The notes below the pieces were generated by a model. It was not told the DNA's origin and ran no database searches. It saw only the letters and a list, made by a program, of their open reading frames with translations. DNA of 64,000 nt, taken from the NCBI GenBank assembly GCA_023053545.1, contig JAKZAN010000006.1:6267001-6331000 (forward strand), in the 5' to 3' direction. The translations under genes were made by a program, and so were the position numbers. Positions 60,001-64,000 of this stretch are shown here, in pieces. Positions within the stretch are counted from its first letter, which is position 1; each line of letters starts with the position of its first letter. The DNA is from Lepidurus packardi. Its lineage: Eukaryota > Arthropoda > Branchiopoda > Notostraca > Triopsidae.

Positions 60001-63000
60001 CTTCGCCTTTACTTCGCAGCGCCAGTGATTCGCGCGTTTTGCTGCCCAAAAAGCCTCAGTCTGCTCTCGTCATCAACAAGATGACAAGGCCGCCCAAGCT
60101 TGACACAACCGCTCATTTGCGGCAATCTCCGCCTCGGGCGGTGCCAAACTCGGTAAGACTGCGACTCACTGTGGAGAGAGACCCCAAAGCCGAGCTGCAG
60201 AAGGCAATCTCTTTCAACTGTCTTGCTTCAGTTTTCTTGATAAGTATAGAGCCGATATGCAAATGAGCTCGGTGGATCTCTATCAAATTAGCTTAAGAAA
60301 AGAGGCGAAAGTCTCCGTGCAGAGTGAGGGAGTCTTACATTGAAAGAGGTCCCAAAAACATGCCGTATTCTATCATTTTCAGCTCCAAGGGATATGTCAA
60401 AGACATTAGCCATCTCGTTTCCTTATGCAACGAGCAATCGAAAACAGAATAAAAACGCTCGTGTAAAAAGTCGTTTTTCGAATATCAAAAGTCCCCCGGA
60501 AGAATAGAAGTGGTTTATTATTCATGGCAATTCTTAAGCAAATTATACTAAATCTGTTTAAATTGGAAAAGGACACAGTTTTATGTTTGTTTTTCGTTTC
60601 GGAATTCAATCGGAAGTTTGTAGAAGGCCTTCATCTGTCACCAACCTTGTCAGTGCTGTAAAAAACAAACAAAAACTTCCAAATACTGTCAGTCATGTGT
60701 CCAAACGTTAATAATGGGGCGTGAGGACCGCTCACGGGTTAAAAGACCCGCAACAATGAATATAATACCTGAGCTCATATGCGCCTTCACGTTAGGCCAG
60801 ACGCCTGTTCCATAACCTCCTTTTTTTCTTTTTGGGTTAGGCTTTAATAGATTATGATGTGAATTTCCTCCTTTTTGCGCCCCAACAGCTACGCCATACT
60901 CTTTTTTATTTTTATTCTTTTTTCCGGTACTTTCAAGTTCTGGATTCGAGCTGTCTTACCATGAGGTCTCACGATTGTGGTAAGTGCAACAGCCCGCAAT
61001 GTTGTCGCTTTATGGTGACTTCTTGCTGCGGTGCAGTAAAGGAAAATAACCCTTACCAAACAAGGCAAAGCGTTGAATTGAGAAGGTGGGTTATGTATAA
61101 TGTTGCAAGGTTTTTTTCTTCTTCTTTTTTTGAGCTCGTTACTCTTTCCTTTTTTCACTGTGAGGTCCGCGGTCCCGTAAAGAAAAGTCTTGGTCGTGAT
61201 TTGTGGGATGAAGCACGTTATAGCGTGCAACACAAAGAAACTAACTGTGAAATATGGGACTTTAGACGTGGTTGAAAAGGTTTGTATGACACAAGGTTTT
61301 TATGACGTGGGCATAACAATGCTGGTTTAAAGGGCACTGCTTGTTAGTTGAGTTGTCATGCTGGTTGGTAGTTGGTTAATTGAAATGAGTCATGGTTCGT
61401 AATTTTCTCCCTTTTTTTTTCTTTCTTTCTTCTCTTGTGTTCACTACTCGGTGGTGTAGGCTAAGACAGAAGAAGATTTGGTTCGAGAACGTGCCTTCGT
61501 GGACTCACAACGTGTTTGGTTACCACACACCAAAGGCATTACCGCTGCCCAATTACTAGCCGCCTCTGCCAACGACTCGATCCAGGGGAAAATTAAATTG
61601 CGCTTGGAATCTTCTGGCCAGATCTTGGAGGTTGATGAAGATGAAGTGGAAAAGGTAAGAGACGTAAACAGAAAGAAGAGATAATGAACCGAGGAAATAA
61701 ATCAGTTGTAATGACATAGCTTGACGCAGAATTTCAAGATACTTTTCTTTTTTCTTTATTTCAAAGGCCAATCCACCTCAGATGGATAACATTGAAGACG
61801 TATCGAAGTTGCGGTACTTGAACGAATCCAGTTTATTGCACACGTTAAGACAACGGTATGGGTCAAGCCTTATTCATACTGATGCTGGGCCTACTTTAAT
61901 TGTTGTCAATCCCATGGCGCCTCTGGCTATTTATTCTGAGCGAGTACGTATTCCGTTTCTCTTTAAAACCAAAAAAAAAAATAGCATTCGCAAGGGGCCT
62001 AAATAAGAAAATATTCCATTACACAAATTGTAATGAATTCTTATGCTTGTTCGTTTATTTTTGTTTATGTTTTGGTCCTTGTTTCTACACAGATGATTCA
62101 ACTCTTCAAAGGCTGTAAAACAGACGACATGCCACCTCACATTTACTCAGCAGCCCAGTCGGCGTACAAACACATGCTCTCGACGCGGCAAGATCAAGCG
62201 CTGGTCTTCTTGGGCCGCTCTGGCTCAGGGAAAACGTACAATTTCCGCCACGTGCTTCACTACTTGGTTGTAGCCGCAGGAGGCAATCCCCACCATCGAG
62301 TTGTCACTGTGGAAAAACTCAACGCCATTTGCTTGTTGCTGGAAGCCTTTGGAAACTGCCGAACAGTCATGAATACTAATGCGACTCGGTATACCGAGAT
62401 TTTCAGCTTGGATTTCGATCAAGCGGGTCAGATTGCGTCAGCTTCAGTGCAGGTGACCAAACATTTCCCTTCGCCCCTTTACTAATTGCATGTTTGCCTT
62501 ACGCTGAATAAATGAGCACTGTCATTCCATTTTCCAGGTTTTGCTCGCAGAGAAAACGCGAGTTACCAAGCGACCAGAAGGCGAACCCAGTTTCCATGTA
62601 TTCTACGAGCTATTGGCCGGAGCACAGGACGAATTAAGGCAATATTTACAGTTGGATGACAATATAACAGATCCCTGCGTCTTTATGACGCCCTTGCAGC
62701 GCGTAAGTAGAGTCTTGTTTTCATACAGCATGAATAGAGGTGTAATGAGCATGACGGATTGCTAATTGCCAAGAAGTCTTGAGTAATTTGTGGTGCTTTT
62801 CCCTAGGCTGACGACCGACAGAAAGCTTGCGTAAGTTGGTCCCGGCTGCAAGCTGCGCTGGAACTGTTGAACATTAGCCAGCAAGAAACCAAAGGGCTTT
62901 TTGGGTTGTTAGCAGCCATTTATCACTTGGGAGTGGCCAAAACCACTCAAGCTGCGCACAATAAAGTCATTTTTCAGAACCCAGCAGCAGCCCAAAAGGC

Positions 63001-64000
63001 GGCCGCACTCTTGGGCGTGTCCTTGGAGACTTTGAGTCAGTACGCCTTTAGTGCTCACGTCGCTCCAGGTGGCAGTGGCACCTTAAGCCGAAATAATTAT
63101 CGCTCTTCGCCCCTTATTGGTGGCGATCGTTCTGAGAGAGGGATGGAGCCAATGGAAATGCTTGAAGGTTTAGCTCAAGGTCTATACATGGAAGCCTTCA
63201 ATGGCTTGGTAGCTCTTGTCAACCGGTAAAGTTTTGGCAAAAGATCCTTCCCTTTTAAAGGCAGATTGACTCCATACTTTCCTTTTTAGATCCATTTCCT
63301 CACCTGCGCATACCATTTCGTCTATTGTTGTGGTGGATACCCCCGGTTTCCAAAATCCGGCTTCCGTCACGGGCAAAGTGCGATCTGCCAGCTTTACGGA
63401 TTTGTGTCACAACTACCTTCAAGAGCGTCTACAGTTACTCTTCCATGAGCAGTCCTTGACAGTTTTGCAAAACAAATACGCGCAGGTACAACGAATCAGA
63501 TTGTAGGTTGGCGGGTCTGGGGTTAGTTTGACAGGGATTTTGTGGATAGGAACACCTGGACGTGCTGGTTGAAGGCGAAGAAGATGATGACGCTAAACAA
63601 GTTGTGGTCAACTTGCTGGACCAGACCTCGCAGTCCAATCTGTTACGCTCTTCGCTGAGCAATTTGCATGAAGCTGACAAGCGAGGGCTGCTTTGGTTGC
63701 TGGACGAAGAAGCGCTAATGCCTGCTGGGAAAGAAGAACATGTATTAGACAAACTCGTGGAGATGTACACGAGGAAAGGTAGAAAGAAATCGATATTGAA
63801 AAAAATGAAAAATTTTGAAAACATAATATATTGACAAATTTTTGGAACAAAATTTAAAATTTTTTAAAAATATATTTTAAAAATTCACAATTTTGAAAAT
63901 ATTTTTGGAAATGAAAAATTTTGAAAATATAAAATATTGAAAGAAATAAAAAAAATTAGTTGATAAAACTTCAATAAAGTTGACGTTTGTTGATTTAAAG
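54074..64000 (+). CDS. MYO18A: Unconventional myosin XVIII, long (PDZ) isoform; runs off the window
   Basis: Exons 54074-54699, 54943-55130, 55206-55414, 55526-55663, 61460-61654, 61767-61943, 62093-62452, 62538-62702, 62807-63225, 63290-63485 and 63550-63778 join in phase to about 967 codons; the gene continues past 64000. The N-terminus has the Lys/Glu-rich segment known from Myo18A ([17 protein letters not shown]), a Pro/Ser-rich part, then a PDZ domain (about 245-345: [21 protein letters not shown]). The motor starts about residue 395: [16 protein letters not shown]-loop GRSGSGKT (552-559), a switch-I-like [11 protein letters not shown], and switch-II-like [11 protein letters not shown]. 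The family has very weak or no motor ATPase and acts in actin, Golgi and muscle organisation. The intron 55664-61459 (5.8 kb) holds the alternative first exon. Confidence 0.95.
55664..59054. other. Intron of myosin XVIII, no exons seen
   Basis: 3.4 kb of intron between the PDZ-side exons and the internal promoter. Small frames (56175-56498, 56568-56771, 58444-58935) are not recognised. The one at 58444-58935 (163 codons) ends in the promoter area of the internal first exon and shows no domain. Nothing else is supportable. Confidence 0.5.
59055..59062 (+). promoter_or_regulatory. TATA box of the internal myosin XVIII promoter
   Basis: TATAAATA in a GC-rich context (GCGGTATAAATAGTGC) lies 51 bases before the ATG of the 349-codon exon at 59106. 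Transcription from here would start very close to the ATG, giving a leader of about 15-25 bases. Confidence 0.6.
59106..60152 (+). CDS. MYO18A: Alternative first exon of myosin XVIII (isoform without PDZ)
   Basis: An open exon of 349 codons starting at 59106 and closing at a good donor (TCG|GTAAGACT). It ends in phase 0, as does the last PDZ-side exon at 55663, so either can splice to 61460 and keep the motor frame. The sequence is basic and Ser/Pro/Thr-rich: a Cys-rich patch [10 protein letters not shown] (about 42-51), serine runs ([21 protein letters not shown], about 103-125), and [10 protein letters not shown] and KSQSDG motifs. No domain is recognised. Mammalian Myo18A has a beta form that lacks the N-terminal PDZ extension, so this layout matches the family. 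Its reading frame continues 37 codons past the donor before a stop, which would be an unspliced form. Confidence 0.8.
60153..61459. other. Intron upstream of the shared motor exons
   Basis: 1.3 kb with no exon recognised. The 138-codon plus-strand frame at 60859-61275 has no domain and irregular composition. T-rich sequence precedes the acceptor at 61458-61459. Confidence 0.5.
63779..64000. other. AT-rich intron start at window end
   Basis: After the last myosin exon the sequence is very AT-rich, with repeated AATTTTGAAAATAT-like units from about 63805 to 63940. It is presumably the next intron. No exon is visible before the window ends. Confidence 0.5.

Noticed and set aside
61741-61760. 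Extra myosin exon in 61655-61766
   Set aside because: The stretch is a T-rich polypyrimidine tract before the acceptor at 61765-61766; the phase fits with it removed.

Overview
The window is nuclear DNA of an arthropod. The evidence is a visual opsin, several tracts of the arthropod telomere-type motif TTAGG/CCTAA lying inside small transposons, and compact genes whose introns are mostly 45-70 nt with GT-AG ends. Nothing fixes the class; a mite, a small crustacean or another non-insect arthropod would all fit. Bases 34181-34280 are an assembly gap of 100 N. Gene models were built by joining open frames at GT-AG sites, checking codon phase across each junction, and comparing with remembered family sequences; no search was run.

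Layout. 0-3.5 kb: transposon debris (end of a LINE reverse transcriptase, a tRNA-like promoter, a long hairpin, a 441-bp inverted-repeat element). 3.5-5.8 kb: SNX17 (+). 7.7-9.7 kb: the RNA-binding protein Lark/RBM4 (-), divergent from LRPAP1/RAP (+, 10.0-11.4 kb). 11.8-12.6 kb: an orphan secreted protein (-). 12.6-20 kb: no recognisable gene. 20.0-21.8 kb: NAF1 (+). 24.6-27.4 kb: opsin (+), convergent with a PHYKPL/AGXT2L-type PLP enzyme (-, 28-30 kb). 30-32.1 kb: repeats and two MITEs. 32.9-34.0 kb: a frame-damaged NFATC2IP/Rad60-like SUMO-domain gene (+). 34.1-36.6 kb: an ORF resembling the herpesvirus tegument-type (C76-like) cysteine protease, interrupted by the N gap and flanked by tandem repeats. 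37.3-37.9 kb: C22orf39/PANTS homologue (+). 38.2-52.1 kb: a PPM1E/F-type phosphatase (+) with a 7.2-kb intron inside its catalytic domain and a tail of about 1,200 residues. 54.1 kb to the window end: unconventional myosin XVIII (+), with a PDZ-bearing 5' end and a separate internal first exon lacking PDZ; the gene runs off the window.

The genes are housekeeping and sensory functions with no operon-like logic: endosomal recycling (SNX17) and LDL-receptor-family chaperoning (LRPAP1) are thematically related but not adjacent in a way that implies co-regulation. The most unusual items are a pair of MITEs with clean 7-8 bp target duplications and internal TTAGG arrays, the C76-like protease ORF, the alternative-promoter structure of myosin XVIII, the huge phosphatase tail, matching intron positions in the two Lark RRMs, and the orphan secreted protein.
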